From: DASTPP01 sp035762175
GTDB taxonomy: Bacteria; Myxococcota_A; Polyangia; Polyangiales; Polyangiaceae
Length of the DNA stretch: 64,000 nucleotides
Assembly (NCBI GenBank): GCA_035762175.1
Contig: DASTPP010000048.1
Span: 1 to 64,000, forward strand
Direction: 5' to 3'
Shown here: piece after piece, positions 29,645 to 39,972 of the stretch
Layout of the letters: each line of letters starts with the position of its first letter
How positions within the stretch are numbered: position 1 is the first letter of the stretch
Notes under the pieces: model-generated
Database searches by the model: none
What the model saw: only the letters and a program-made list of their open reading frames with translations
What the model was told of the DNA's origin: nothing
Position numbers and translations under genes: made by a program

Positions 29645-30031
29645 ATGCCCATGATGAACCCCCCCCAGATCGTCTTTCACGAGCTCGAAGCTTCGGACGC
29701 CATGCAGGCGCGCATTTACGAGCACATCGAGAAGCTCGAGAAGTTCTTCGACCGCATCACGAGCTGCCGCGTGACGGTCGAGGCCCCGCACCGCCGCCAC
29801 CACAAGGGCAATCACTACGCGGTGCGCATTGACCTGTTGGTGCCGGGCCATGAGCTGGTCGTCGCGCGCGACCCCGAACAGCGCCGCGTGCGCGAGGACG
29901 CGTACGCGGCGATCGACGACGCGTTCCACGAGGCCGAGCGGCAGCTCAAAGAGTACGCTCGCACGATCCGGGGCGAGGTGAAGACGCACTTGAACCCGGC
30001 CGACCCCCGGAGCCAGAAGCTCGGGGTCTGA
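29645..30031 (+). CDS. Ribosome hibernation promotion factor / RaiA family
   Basis: Cytoplasmic 128-residue protein of the HPF/RaiA (sigma-54 modulation) family, which binds the 30S A/P sites and inactivates ribosomes in slow growth. The conserved features are present: QIVFHELEASDAMQARIYEH then KLEKFFDRITSCRVTVEAP, HHKGNHYAVRIDLLVPG, and the DAYAAIDDAFHEAERQLKEY helix. It is the short form (no C-terminal dimerisation domain), with a 30-residue basic tail. The ATG at 29645 is preceded by GAGAGGA. It is located downstream of the cupin gene on the same strand, possibly in one transcript. Confidence 0.9.
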   Translation: MPMMNPPQIVFHELEASDAMQARIYEHIEKLEKFFDRITSCRVTVEAPHRRHHKGNHYAVRIDLLVPGHELVVARDPEQRRVREDAYAAIDDAFHEAERQLKEYARTIRGEVKTHLNPADPRSQKLGV

Positions 30032-30064
30032 GCGAACGAGCCCGCCCGGCGGCGCCCGCGACCC

Positions 30065-31009
30065 ATGCTGCGCCCCCTCGCCCGCCCGGCCCTCGCCGCG
30101 CTCGCGGCCCTCGCGTGCGCCTGCGGGCGCAACGACGCCTCCGCGCCCCCCCTCGCCGCCCCCACCCGGGCCGCGGGCGAGGGCGCCGGGGGCGCAAGCG
30201 CGGCGGGCGGCGAGGGCCGCGGCGCGGGCGACGGCGCGAGCGCGGCGGGCGGCCCGGCGCAGAGAGGCACCGAGGGCGGCGAGGGCGCCGCGCGCGGGGC
30301 GCTCGCCCCCTTGGCGGCCGAGAGCTGGCTCATCACCTTGCCGGCCGAGGGCTTCGAGGACGTCTTCACGTCGGTGCCGCTCGGCGCGACCGAGCCGCGC
30401 CCGGTCGTCGTCGCGCTGCACGGCATTCAAGATCGCGCCGAGTGGGCCTGCAGCGAGTGGCGCGGCGCGGCGGGCCCGCACCCCTTCGTGCTCTGCCCGC
30501 GGGGCGTGCCGAGCCCCGGCGTGCCGCGCTCGGCCGGGGTGTACGCGCACTACGGCGCGGCGCAAACCGTGCGCGAGATCGGCGCGGGCTTGCGCGCGCT
30601 CAAGGCGCGCTTCGGGGCGCACGTGGCCGAGGGGCCCCTGACGCTGGCGGGCTTCTCGCTCGGCGCGAACGTCGGCTCGCGCATCGCCATCGCCGAGCCC
30701 GCGACCTTCCCGCGGCTCGTGCTGGCCGAGGGCGGGCACGGCGCCTGGACGCGGCCCGCCGCGCTCGCCTTCGCCAAGGGCGGCGGCCGGCGCGTGCTCT
30801 TCGCCTGCTCGCAGGCGGCCTGCCGCGAGGCGATCAAAGGGCCCGCGGCGGCGCTGCGGGCGGCCGGCGTCGAGGCCGAGCTGGCGTACGCCGGCAACAT
30901 CGGCCACCTGGTCGACGAGCGCGTGGTCAGCTCCATCCGCGCGCGCTGGCCCTTCGTCATCGAGGGCGACGGGCGCTACCCGCCCCCGCCCGGGGTGGCG
31001 GCCGAGTGA
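30065..31009 (+). CDS. Alpha/beta-hydrolase lipoprotein (esterase-like)
   Basis: Secreted lipoprotein of 314 residues. The signal MLRPLARPALAALAALACAC has a lipobox-like end at ALACAC. It is followed by a 60-residue Gly/Ala/Glu linker that is probably disordered. The catalytic domain starts near residue 85: VVVALHGIQDRAEWAC is the oxyanion-side strand, GFSLGANVGSRIA carries the nucleophile Ser (GxSxG), and GNIGHLVDE near the C-terminus supplies the catalytic His. Asp/Glu acid not assigned. CXXC-like pairs (ACSQAACRE) occur. It is 33 bases after the HPF gene. It probably hydrolyses an ester or peptide outside the cell; substrate unknown. Confidence 0.85.
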   Translation: MLRPLARPALAALAALACACGRNDASAPPLAAPTRAAGEGAGGASAAGGEGRGAGDGASAAGGPAQRGTEGGEGAARGALAPLAAESWLITLPAEGFEDVFTSVPLGATEPRPVVVALHGIQDRAEWACSEWRGAAGPHPFVLCPRGVPSPGVPRSAGVYAHYGAAQTVREIGAGLRALKARFGAHVAEGPLTLAGFSLGANVGSRIAIAEPATFPRLVLAEGGHGAWTRPAALAFAKGGGRRVLFACSQAACREAIKGPAAALRAAGVEAELAYAGNIGHLVDERVVSSIRARWPFVIEGDGRYPPPPGVAAE

Positions 31010-31102
31010 GCGAGGGGGGTGGGCCGGCTCGGGCGACGCGGTCGGCCGCGGCCCCCCTGCCTCGTCGGGGTCGCGCGGCGCGGCCCGCCGCCGAGGCGCC
31101 CC

Positions 31103-33094
31103 TCACTCGTCGGGCGGCGGCAAGAGGCGCACGCGCAACAGGCTCGGCGTCGCCTTCGAGCGGTAGACGCGGTGGGTCGCCTTGACGTAGTCCGAGCGCG
31201 TCGCCTCGTAGATGCTGGGCACGTACGTCTGCGGGTTTCGGTCGACGAAGGGGAACCAGCTCGACTGCACCTGCACCATGATGCGGTGCCCCCGCTGGAA
31301 GGTGTGAAAGACGTCGTTGATGGCGAACTTGACCTTGGTGACCTCGCCCGGCACGAAAGGCTTGGGCGCCTCGTAGCCGTCGCGGTACCTCCCCCGGAAG
31401 GGCTCGCCGCGCACGAGCGTCTGCTGGCCGCCCCGGTTCTTCTTGCCCTCGTCTTCGTCGTTCGCGGTCGAGCCGGGCGTCGTGCCGGGGTTGACGTCGA
31501 CGAGCTTGACGACCCAGTCGGCGTCGGTGGCGCTGGTGCTGACGTAGAGCTCGGCCTCGAGGGGCCCGGCGAGCGTGACGTCGCGCTCGAGCGGCGGCGT
31601 CGCGTAGACGAGCACGTCGGGCCGGCGCGAGGCGAAGCGCTGGTCTTCGGCCATGTAGTCGGCCGACCAGCGCGGCGCGATCTCTTGGGTGTAGGGCACC
31701 GGGCGGGCCGGGTCGCTCACGAACTCGTCGAAGCCCTGGCCCTCGGGCGTCGCCGCGTCGAAGGAGAGCGCCTCGTTCTCGCGCAGGTAGAGCCGCCCCT
31801 CGCGCGCCCGCGGGGGCGGCCAGGCGTCGAAGCGGCGCCAGCGGTTCGCCCCCGTCTCGAACATCGTCGCCTCGGCGAGGCCGGGGTCGTCGCCGCCCTT
31901 GAGGTGGTGGGTGAAGAAGGCAAGCTCCATCGCCTGAAAGGTCTCGCTCGTCGGGAAGCCGAAGTCGGCGTCGCCGAGGCGCTCGCCCGTCGTGCGCCGC
32001 CAGCCGCCGTGGCGCCAGGGGCCCATGACGATGGCGTTCTTGGCGCCCTGGTTCTGCGCCTCGATCGCGCGGTAGGTGGCGAGCGGCCCGTAGAGGTCTT
32101 CGGTGTCGAACCAGCCGCCGACGACCAGCACCGCCGCCTTGACGTTGCGCAGGTGCGGCAGCAGGTTGCGCTCCTTCCAGAAGGCGTCGTAGTCGGGGTG
32201 CGCGACGAGGTCCTTCCAGAAGGCGACGTCGCCCTTGAAGTGCTTCGCCTCGGCCTCGGCGGCCGAGCCGAGGTCGAGGTAGAACTGGTAGGCGTCCGGG
32301 GTGCCGTACTCGAAGGGCTTCCAGGCGCGCGCGTCGGTCGGCTTCGGCCGCGGCCGCCCGAAGCCCGAGAAGAAGCCGAAGGCGAGCTGCAGGTTGAAGG
32401 CGCCGTGCCGGTGCATGTCGTCGCCGCGCCACCAGTCGGCGATGGGCGCCTGGGGCGAGACGGCCTTGAGCGCCGGGTGCGAGTCGATGGCCCCGGCCGA
32501 GGCGTAAAAGCCCGGGTACGAGATGCCCCAGAGGCCGACCCGCCCGTTGTGGAAGGGCACGTTCTTCAGCAGCCACGCGATCGTGTCGTGCGTGTCGCTG
32601 CTCTCGTCGACCTCGGCGGGGGCGCGCTTGCCCGGCCGGTGCGGGCGCACGTTGACGAACTGGCCCTCGGACATGTACGCGCCCCGCACGTCCTGGAAGA
32701 CGAAGATGAAGCCCTCTTTTTCGTACGCCGCGTTCGCCCCGAGCGCCGCGGGGTAGCGGCCGGCGCCGTAGGGGCCGACCGAGTAGGGCGTGCGCGCCAT
32801 CAGCAGCGGGTAGCGCCGCTTCTCGGACGCGTCGTTCGGCACGTAGACGGCGGTGAAGAGCCGCGCGCCGTCGCGCACGGGGACGCGGTACTCGTACTTC
32901 GTGTACCTCGCCCGGATGGCGCCCTCCCTCGCGTCGGGGGCCGCGTGCGTCGCGCCGGCCGGCGCCGGCGCGGCGGCGGGCGCGGGGGCCTCGAGCACGA
33001 GGCGCGGCGTCGCCGGCGTCGCCGTTTCGTCGTCGCCGCGGCAGGCGGCGAGCGCCAGCAACGCCCCGCCCAGCGTGACCCTTCGAACCCTCAT
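31103..33094 (-). CDS. CocE/NonD family (S15-type) hydrolase, lipoprotein
   Basis: Secreted hydrolase of 663 residues. The ATG at 33094 (AAAGGACGG upstream) gives MRVRRVTLGGALLALAAC, a lipobox signal. The longer frame upstream runs through repeat DNA and is rejected. The Ser hydrolase core has GLWGISYPGFYASAG with the nucleophile Ser, and the flanking RGAYMSEGQF, DTIAWLLKNVPFHN and MGPWRHGGW segments typical of the CocE/X-Pro dipeptidyl-peptidase (S15) family. A C-terminal jelly-roll domain (LEAELYVSTSATDADWVVKL; KVKFAINDVFHTFQRGHR) follows. Members cleave esters, acylated beta-lactams or proline peptides. The specific substrate cannot be read from sequence. Confidence 0.92.
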   Translation of the reverse strand: MRVRRVTLGGALLALAACRGDDETATPATPRLVLEAPAPAAAPAPAGATHAAPDAREGAIRARYTKYEYRVPVRDGARLFTAVYVPNDASEKRRYPLLMARTPYSVGPYGAGRYPAALGANAAYEKEGFIFVFQDVRGAYMSEGQFVNVRPHRPGKRAPAEVDESSDTHDTIAWLLKNVPFHNGRVGLWGISYPGFYASAGAIDSHPALKAVSPQAPIADWWRGDDMHRHGAFNLQLAFGFFSGFGRPRPKPTDARAWKPFEYGTPDAYQFYLDLGSAAEAEAKHFKGDVAFWKDLVAHPDYDAFWKERNLLPHLRNVKAAVLVVGGWFDTEDLYGPLATYRAIEAQNQGAKNAIVMGPWRHGGWRRTTGERLGDADFGFPTSETFQAMELAFFTHHLKGGDDPGLAEATMFETGANRWRRFDAWPPPRAREGRLYLRENEALSFDAATPEGQGFDEFVSDPARPVPYTQEIAPRWSADYMAEDQRFASRRPDVLVYATPPLERDVTLAGPLEAELYVSTSATDADWVVKLVDVNPGTTPGSTANDEDEGKKNRGGQQTLVRGEPFRGRYRDGYEAPKPFVPGEVTKVKFAINDVFHTFQRGHRIMVQVQSSWFPFVDRNPQTYVPSIYEATRSDYVKATHRVYRSKATPSLLRVRLLPPPDE

Positions 33095-33289
33095 TGCAAC
33101 CCGTCCTTTCGCCGGGGCGGGGCCCCTCATCGCGGCCCGCCCCCCCGCCGGGGGCGCGACTCTAGCGGCGCCTCCCCCCGGCGGGCGAATTCGCGACCGG
33201 GCGGCCGCCAGGCGAGCGGCCCCGAGGGCCTGTCGGAGCCCGTCCGGAGCCGCCGGGGCGCAAGGCCGGGTCCGTTCGGATCCGTCTCG

Positions 33290-33560
33290 CGGGAACGTCG
33301 GGGCCCGTCCAGAGCCGTCCGGAGGGCTCCAGGGCTGCCCGAGGGGCTCCAGGGCCGCCCGAGGGGCCCATCCAGAGCTGTCCGGAGGGCTCCAGGGCCG
33401 CCCGAGGGGCACGTCCGGGCCCGTTCGGAGCCGTCGTCGGTCGGGGTCGGCCCGAGCGGCGTCGCCCGGGCACGTCCGGGCCCGTTCGGAGCCGTCATGC
33501 GGCCAAGTGTGGGCCCCTCCGGAGCCGCCCGGGGGGCATCGCCCGGATACCGGCCGGGCT
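33290..33560. repeat. Degenerate 61-63-bp repeats upstream of CocE gene
   Basis: TCCAGAGCCGTCCGGAGGGC begins at 33308 and recurs at 33371 (63 apart). CACGTCCGGGCCCGTTCGGA begins at 33410 and recurs at 33471 (61 apart). Together they form four to five diverged units. The surrounding 33095-33624 region holds no gene that I can support. Confidence 0.65.
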
Positions 33561-33624
33561 CGATGGGGCCGGCCATCGGCCCGAGGGGCGGCGGACAAAC
33601 GGCACGAACGGCGGACAAAACGAC

Positions 33625-33654
33625 GAAGGCCCCGCTCGGGTTCGCGGGGCCTTC
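33625..33654 (-). terminator. Rho-independent terminator
   Basis: GAAGGCCCCGC and GCGGGGCCTTC form a perfect 11-bp stem with an 8-base loop, followed on the minus strand by GTCGTTTTG. It lies about 40 bases downstream of the tRNA-fMet gene, so it probably ends that transcript. Confidence 0.85.
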
Positions 33655-33696
33655 GGTCGGTACGGTCGAGTCTGGGGTGCTGCGTGTTCGGAAGCT

Positions 33697-33773
<77 letters not shown>

Positions 33774-33824
33774 TCAGGTGGGAGCGGAACATAGTCGCCC
33801 GGTCTGGCATGTCAAGCGTCTCGT

Positions 33825-35936
<2,112 letters not shown>

Positions 35937-36180
35937 GGCGAGAGGGCGCGTGCTACGATACGCGTTTACGGCGGGCGGGCAAAAACGGTTTCATCGCCCC
36001 GCCGGGCGCGCGCGCCGGGGCACTTTAGGCCGTGGCGGGCCCGGGCGGCCAAAAAGAGAAACGGCGCCCGAAACCGGCGCCCCTGGCGTATCGTAACGGG
36101 CCTACCTGCCGGCGCCCCCGACCCGAACGGGGCGCGAGCCGCCGGCGAACCGAACGCCCCCTCTCGGAGACCCCCACCCC

Positions 36181-36621
36181 ATGGCCAGCGACCCCCTTCG
36201 TAGCTCCCTCTTCGCCCTGCTGACCGCCGCCCTCGGCGTGACCGCCTGCGGCTCGACGCCCGAGCCGCAGAACCCGAGCAACGCCACGCCGGGCGCGACC
36301 GAGGTCAAGGCCGACGGGCAGGCGTCCGGCGCCCAGGCCTCCTGCGGCGCCCACAAGGGCGAGGGCGGGTGCGGGGGTCACAAGAGCGAGGCCGGCTGCG
36401 GCGCCAAGGCCGCGCCCGCCGCCGCCCCGGCCGCCATGCCCGCCGCCGACGCCAAGCCCGCCGACGCGAACGCCGTCGCCCCGGCGTCGGCCCCGGCCGC
36501 GCCCGAGCCCGCCGCCGCCGCCAAAGAGGCCGCGCCGGCCAAGAAGCCCACCGCCAAGAAGAAGAAGGCCGCGGGCGCGCACGAGTCGAGCTGCGGCGCC
36601 GGCTCCTGCAGCGGCAAGTGA
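36181..36621 (+). CDS. HvfA/BufA-type Cys-rich RiPP precursor
   Basis: Small precursor of 146 residues, first gene of an MNIO cluster. The ATG at 36181 follows CTCGGAGA. A lipobox-like signal (LLTAALGVTAC, Cys23) implies export and possible lipidation, which is unusual because bufferin precursors normally have plain Sec signals. Residues 53-76 carry Cys55, Cys64 and Cys73 in GEGGCGG and SEAGCGA repeats, close to the EGKCG core of HvfA-type substrates. A Lys/Ala linker leads to a C-terminal SSCGAGSCSGK (Cys138, Cys143). The linker is low-complexity. In this family the MNIO enzyme converts the Cys to oxazolone- or thiooxazole-type copper ligands. The MNIO gene follows 37 bases later. Confidence 0.8.
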   Translation: MASDPLRSSLFALLTAALGVTACGSTPEPQNPSNATPGATEVKADGQASGAQASCGAHKGEGGCGGHKSEAGCGAKAAPAAAPAAMPAADAKPADANAVAPASAPAAPEPAAAAKEAAPAKKPTAKKKKAAGAHESSCGAGSCSGK

Positions 36622-36657
36622 GGCCGCGGCAGGCCCGCCGCGTCAGGTTAGGGTGTG

Positions 36658-37572
36658 ATGGGCGCCCACGAGGTGCGCGGCGTCGGGCTGGGGCTGCGTT
36701 GGCCCCTGCTCGACGATCTGCTCGAGAGCCCGCCGCCCGAGCTCGGGTGGCTCGAGATCGCCCCCGAGAACTACATGCGCCGGGGGGGGCGCTTCGCCGA
36801 CGCGCTCGCCCGCTGCCGCGAGCGCTGGCCGGTCGTGACCCACGGCCTCTGCCTGTCGCTCGGCGGCTTCGACCCGCTCGACGGCGCCTACCTGCGCGAG
36901 CTGCGCGCCTTCGTCGAGTCGGTCGGCACGCCCTGGCACAGCGACCACCTCTGCTTCGGCGCGGTCGACGGGGTGGCGCTGCACGATCTCTTGCCCCTGC
37001 CCTTCCACGAGGCGAGCGTGCGGCGCGTCGTCGAGCGCGTCCGGCGCGCCCAAGACGCGCTCGGGCTGCCGCTCGCGGTCGAGAACGTCTCGGCCTACGC
37101 CCGCATGCCGGGCGAGACGATGAGCGAGCCCGACTTCGTCACCGAGGTGGTCGAGCGCGCGGGCTGCGGCCTTCTGCTCGACGTCAACAACGTCTTCGTC
37201 AACAGCCTGAACCACGGCTTCGACCCGCGCGCGGCCCTCGCCCGCTACCCGCTCGGCCGCGTCGTGCAGATGCACGTCGCCGGCCACGAGCTCGTCGGCG
37301 GCCGCTGGGTCGATACGCACGGGGCGCCCGTGCGCGACGAGGTGCTCGAGCTTTTGGGCCGCGCGCTCGAGGCGACCGGGCCGGTGCCGGTGCTGCTCGA
37401 GCGCGACGACAACTTCCCGCCCTGGGCCGAGCTCTGCGCCGAGCTCGCGCGCGTCGCCGCGATCGTGCGGCGGGCGGGCGGGGCCGCGGGCGAGGCCCAG
37501 CGGGGCGCGCCGCGATCGCCGGGGCCCGCCGCCGGGGCCCGGGCGGGCGCCGAGCGCGGGGTCGGGGCGTGA
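36658..37572 (+). CDS. MNIO (DUF692) oxidative RiPP enzyme, cluster 1
   Basis: Multinuclear non-heme iron oxidase of the DUF692 family, 304 residues, BufB/HvfB-like. Characteristic ligand motifs are seen in order: PENYM, THGLCLS, WHSDHLCFG, AVENVSAYAR, LLLDVNNVFVNSLNHGF, MHVAGHE, DTHGAPV and ERDDN. MNIO enzymes use two or three irons and oxygen to rearrange Cys in a partner peptide, here most likely the small Cys-rich product encoded just upstream. A GTG stands at 36655 directly before the ATG used here, so the start could shift by one codon. A four-base overlap (GTGA) couples it to the DUF2063 gene. The C-terminal 30 residues are a Pro/Ala/Gly tail. Confidence 0.93.
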   Translation: MGAHEVRGVGLGLRWPLLDDLLESPPPELGWLEIAPENYMRRGGRFADALARCRERWPVVTHGLCLSLGGFDPLDGAYLRELRAFVESVGTPWHSDHLCFGAVDGVALHDLLPLPFHEASVRRVVERVRRAQDALGLPLAVENVSAYARMPGETMSEPDFVTEVVERAGCGLLLDVNNVFVNSLNHGFDPRAALARYPLGRVVQMHVAGHELVGGRWVDTHGAPVRDEVLELLGRALEATGPVPVLLERDDNFPPWAELCAELARVAAIVRRAGGAAGEAQRGAPRSPGPAAGARAGAERGVGA

Positions 37573-38369
37573 GCGGCGGCGCCGAGGCCGGGGCCGACGA
37601 GGGCCTCGCCCAGCAGCGGGCGTTGCGCGAGCTCTGCCTGCGCGCCGAGGTGCGTCCGGCCGATCTCGAGGCGCTCGGCGGCGAGCCCGAGCGTTGGCTC
37701 GTCTACCGCCGCATGGTCCGGGCGCGCCTGCGCGAGGCGGTGGGGCACGGCTTCGAGCGGCTCGAGGCGCGCGTCGGCGCCGAGATCTTCGGGGCCTGGT
37801 TCGAGGCCTTCCTCGCCCGGCAGCCGCCGCGCTCTCCTTATCTGCGCGAGTCGGCGGGCGAGTTCGGGGCTTTTCTCGAGGGCTACGAGCGGCCCGGCGA
37901 TCCGCACCCGGCGCTCACGCTCGATCTGGCGCGCTTCGAGTGGGCCGAGCTCGACTGCGCCTACGAGGCGCGCCCGACGCCCGAGGCCCGGCCGCTCTCG
38001 ATGGAGGCGCGCCCGGCGCTGAGCCCGGCCCTGCGCGTCTTGCGCCTCGCGTGGGCCGCGCACCGGCTCGGCCGTGACGAGCCCCGCGCCGAGGTCGCCG
38101 AGGGGCCGGTGTGGGTCTGCGTCTATCGCGATTCCGAATCGTTCGACGTACGGGTGCTCGAGCTCACCGAAGTGGCCGGGCGCTTGCTCGGGGCGATGGC
38201 GCGGGCCGACCGTCCGCTCGTCGAGCTGGTGCGCGGGGCGGCCGCCGAGGCGGGGGCGACGCTCGACGGGGCGTGGCTGGCGGCGCTCAGCGACGTGCTC
38301 GCCGACTTCAGCCAGCGCGGCCTCTTGGTCGGCTCGCTGCCCGAAGGGCCCGCCGGCGCGGGGCGGTGA
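37569..38369 (+). CDS. DUF2063 partner (BufC/HvfC-like), cluster 1
   Basis: Putative RiPP recognition/partner protein of 266 residues, started at the GTG of a GTGA overlap with the MNIO gene. The N-terminal DUF2063 domain is seen as RWLVYRRMVRARLREAVGHGFERLEARVGAEIFGAW, followed by AYLRESAGEFGAFLEGYE-like helix pairs. The second half, FDVRVLELTEVAGRLLGAMA to DFSQRGLLVGS, matches the C-terminal domain typical of HvfC/BufC. In characterised systems this protein holds the precursor for the MNIO. It confirms that this is a complete A-B-C cluster. No DoxX-like D gene follows; the next gene is a YceI lipoprotein. Confidence 0.88.
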   Translation: MSGGAEAGADEGLAQQRALRELCLRAEVRPADLEALGGEPERWLVYRRMVRARLREAVGHGFERLEARVGAEIFGAWFEAFLARQPPRSPYLRESAGEFGAFLEGYERPGDPHPALTLDLARFEWAELDCAYEARPTPEARPLSMEARPALSPALRVLRLAWAAHRLGRDEPRAEVAEGPVWVCVYRDSESFDVRVLELTEVAGRLLGAMARADRPLVELVRGAAAEAGATLDGAWLAALSDVLADFSQRGLLVGSLPEGPAGAGR

Positions 38370-38564
38370 AACCTCCGCCCCGCGAGCCGCGTAGGTCTCG
38401 CGAGCCCCGCGGCGCGGGCCGCCCCGAGCGCCGCCGCGGCGCCCGGCGGCCCCGTTGACCGCCCGAACCGCGCGCGCCGGCGAAGGCCCGGGCGTCGGGG
38501 GCGAAGCACGCCGCGACCTCTCACCCCTTCCGCCCGCCCTGGGGCGCTCACCCGGAGACCCGCC

Positions 38565-39353
38565 ATGCGTCCGAACGTCCACGCCGCCCTACCCTTCGCC
38601 CTCCTCTTCGCCCTGCTGGGCGGCTGCGACGGGTCTGCGAGCGCCCAGAACGCGGCGCCCGCGGCGTCGGCCGCCGCCGTCGCGCCCGCCGCGCCGAGCG
38701 CCGCGATGGCGACGGGGGGCGAGGCGGCGGCCAAGCGCCTCGAGGTGCGCCGGGGGCGCGGTAGCTTTCTCATCGACGCGCCGCTCGAGAAGATCAAGGG
38801 CGCGAGCGAGGAGGCCAAGGGCTGGATCGAGCTCGACGCGGCCGACCTGACGCGCTCGAAGGGCGAGCTCGCCCTGCGGCTGACGGCGCTGCGCACGACG
38901 ACCTTCGGCGACGAGAAGAAGGACGCGGCGCAGAGCGGGCACGCGCGCAACTGGCTCGAGGTCGGCGACGAGTCGCCCGCGGCGTCGAAGGCGGCGCACG
39001 AGTACGCGCGCTTCCGGCTGCAGTCGCTCACGACCGACACGCCCGCGCTCGCCGCGGTGCCGGAGCGCGAGGGCAAGCGCACGGTGCGCCTGAAGGCGAC
39101 CGGCGACGTCACCGTGCACGGCGTGTCGGTGCCGCGCACGGTGCCGCTCGTCGCCGAGTTCGAGGGGCCCGCGTCGGCGCCGACCGCCGTGAGCGTGCGC
39201 AGCGAAGGGCCTTTCGACGTCTCGCTCAAGAAGCATGACGTCAAGCCGCGCGACACCCTCGGAAAATTTCTCGACGGCGCGCTCGAGAAGGTCGGCAAAA
39301 AGATCGACGACCGCGTCCAGGTTTCCGTAGAGTTCCGGGCCGAGCGGCCCTAG
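38565..39353 (+). CDS. YceI-like lipoprotein
   Basis: Periplasmic lipoprotein of 262 residues. The ATG at 38565 follows CCGGAGA at eight bases. The signal MRPNVHAALPFALLFALLGGC has a clear lipobox (LGGC), then an Ala-rich tether of 45 residues. The rest is a YceI-type lipocalin-like beta-barrel: EVRRGRGSFLIDAPLEKI, KGWIELDAADLTRS, HARNWLEV and KRTVRLKATGDVTVHGVSV are recognisable. YceI proteins bind isoprenoids or related hydrophobic ligands. Its position between two bufferin-type clusters, with the same kind of GGAGA leader as both precursor genes, suggests it belongs to the same envelope metal-stress regulon, but that is inference. Confidence 0.88.
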   Translation: MRPNVHAALPFALLFALLGGCDGSASAQNAAPAASAAAVAPAAPSAAMATGGEAAAKRLEVRRGRGSFLIDAPLEKIKGASEEAKGWIELDAADLTRSKGELALRLTALRTTTFGDEKKDAAQSGHARNWLEVGDESPAASKAAHEYARFRLQSLTTDTPALAAVPEREGKRTVRLKATGDVTVHGVSVPRTVPLVAEFEGPASAPTAVSVRSEGPFDVSLKKHDVKPRDTLGKFLDGALEKVGKKIDDRVQVSVEFRAERP

Positions 39354-39550
39354 GGCTGTCCGGCCGATCGTTCGGCGGGCGACGCCCGTAGTGCGAACGG
39401 GGCCCCCGAGTCGGCGGGGGCCCCCGGGCCTCGTTCTGAGGCCGACCTTCGAACCACACGGCGCCGGGCTTCACGGCCCCGAACCAGCGCCCTCGCTTGG
39501 CTAACCGACCCTAGTTCGACCCCTCCCCCCTACCCGGAGAACCACACATC

Positions 39551-39826
39551 ATGAACGATACTACCAAAGGCGCCCTCATCGCTTCTCTCGTCGCCGGCCT
39601 CGTCGGCTGTAGCAGCAGCCCCCCGCCCGAGGCGGCCTCGCCCGGGGGCGCGGCGACGACGGCGGGGACGCCGGTCATGTGCAGCGGCATCAACGAGTGC
39701 GGCGCGAAGGGCGCGTGCAAGAGCGCCGACCACGATTGCGCCGGCAAGAACAAGTGCAAGGGCCAGGGCCTGACCAAGGTCAACACGGCCGACGAGTGCA
39801 CGAGCAAGGGCGGCAAGGTGATGTGA
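39551..39826 (+). CDS. BufA2-type Cys-rich RiPP precursor
   Basis: Small precursor of 91 residues, first gene of the second MNIO cluster. The ATG at 39551 follows CCGGAGA. The signal MNDTTKGALIASLVAGLVGC again ends in a lipobox-like Cys20, so the peptide may be lipidated. Six further Cys form the family pattern, at residues 44, 50, 56, 63, 69 and 83: MCSGINECGAKGACKSAD, CAGKNKCKGQGL, DECTSKGGKVM. This C-rich KG repeat is the BufA2 type of bufferin precursor, distinct from the HvfA type in the cluster just upstream. Modified Cys are expected to bind copper. The MNIO gene follows 146 bases later. Confidence 0.88.
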   Translation: MNDTTKGALIASLVAGLVGCSSSPPPEAASPGGAATTAGTPVMCSGINECGAKGACKSADHDCAGKNKCKGQGLTKVNTADECTSKGGKVM

Positions 39827-39972
39827 GCGAGGCGCCGGGCGCGACGCTGCCCGACGCCGCACCCCGCCCGCCGCGGCGCCGCCCCACGGCGCGCCGCGGC
39901 GGGCGCGCGCGTGCGTCCCGCGGCCGCGCGGCGCCCGGTGCCCCCGGCCCCCGAGCCCGACGCGCTGACGTC

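Noticed and set aside
33127..33618. Repeat protein upstream of the CocE gene
   Set aside because: It is repeat DNA with no signal or ribosome site. The CocE start at 33094 has a signal peptide and lipobox directly after it.
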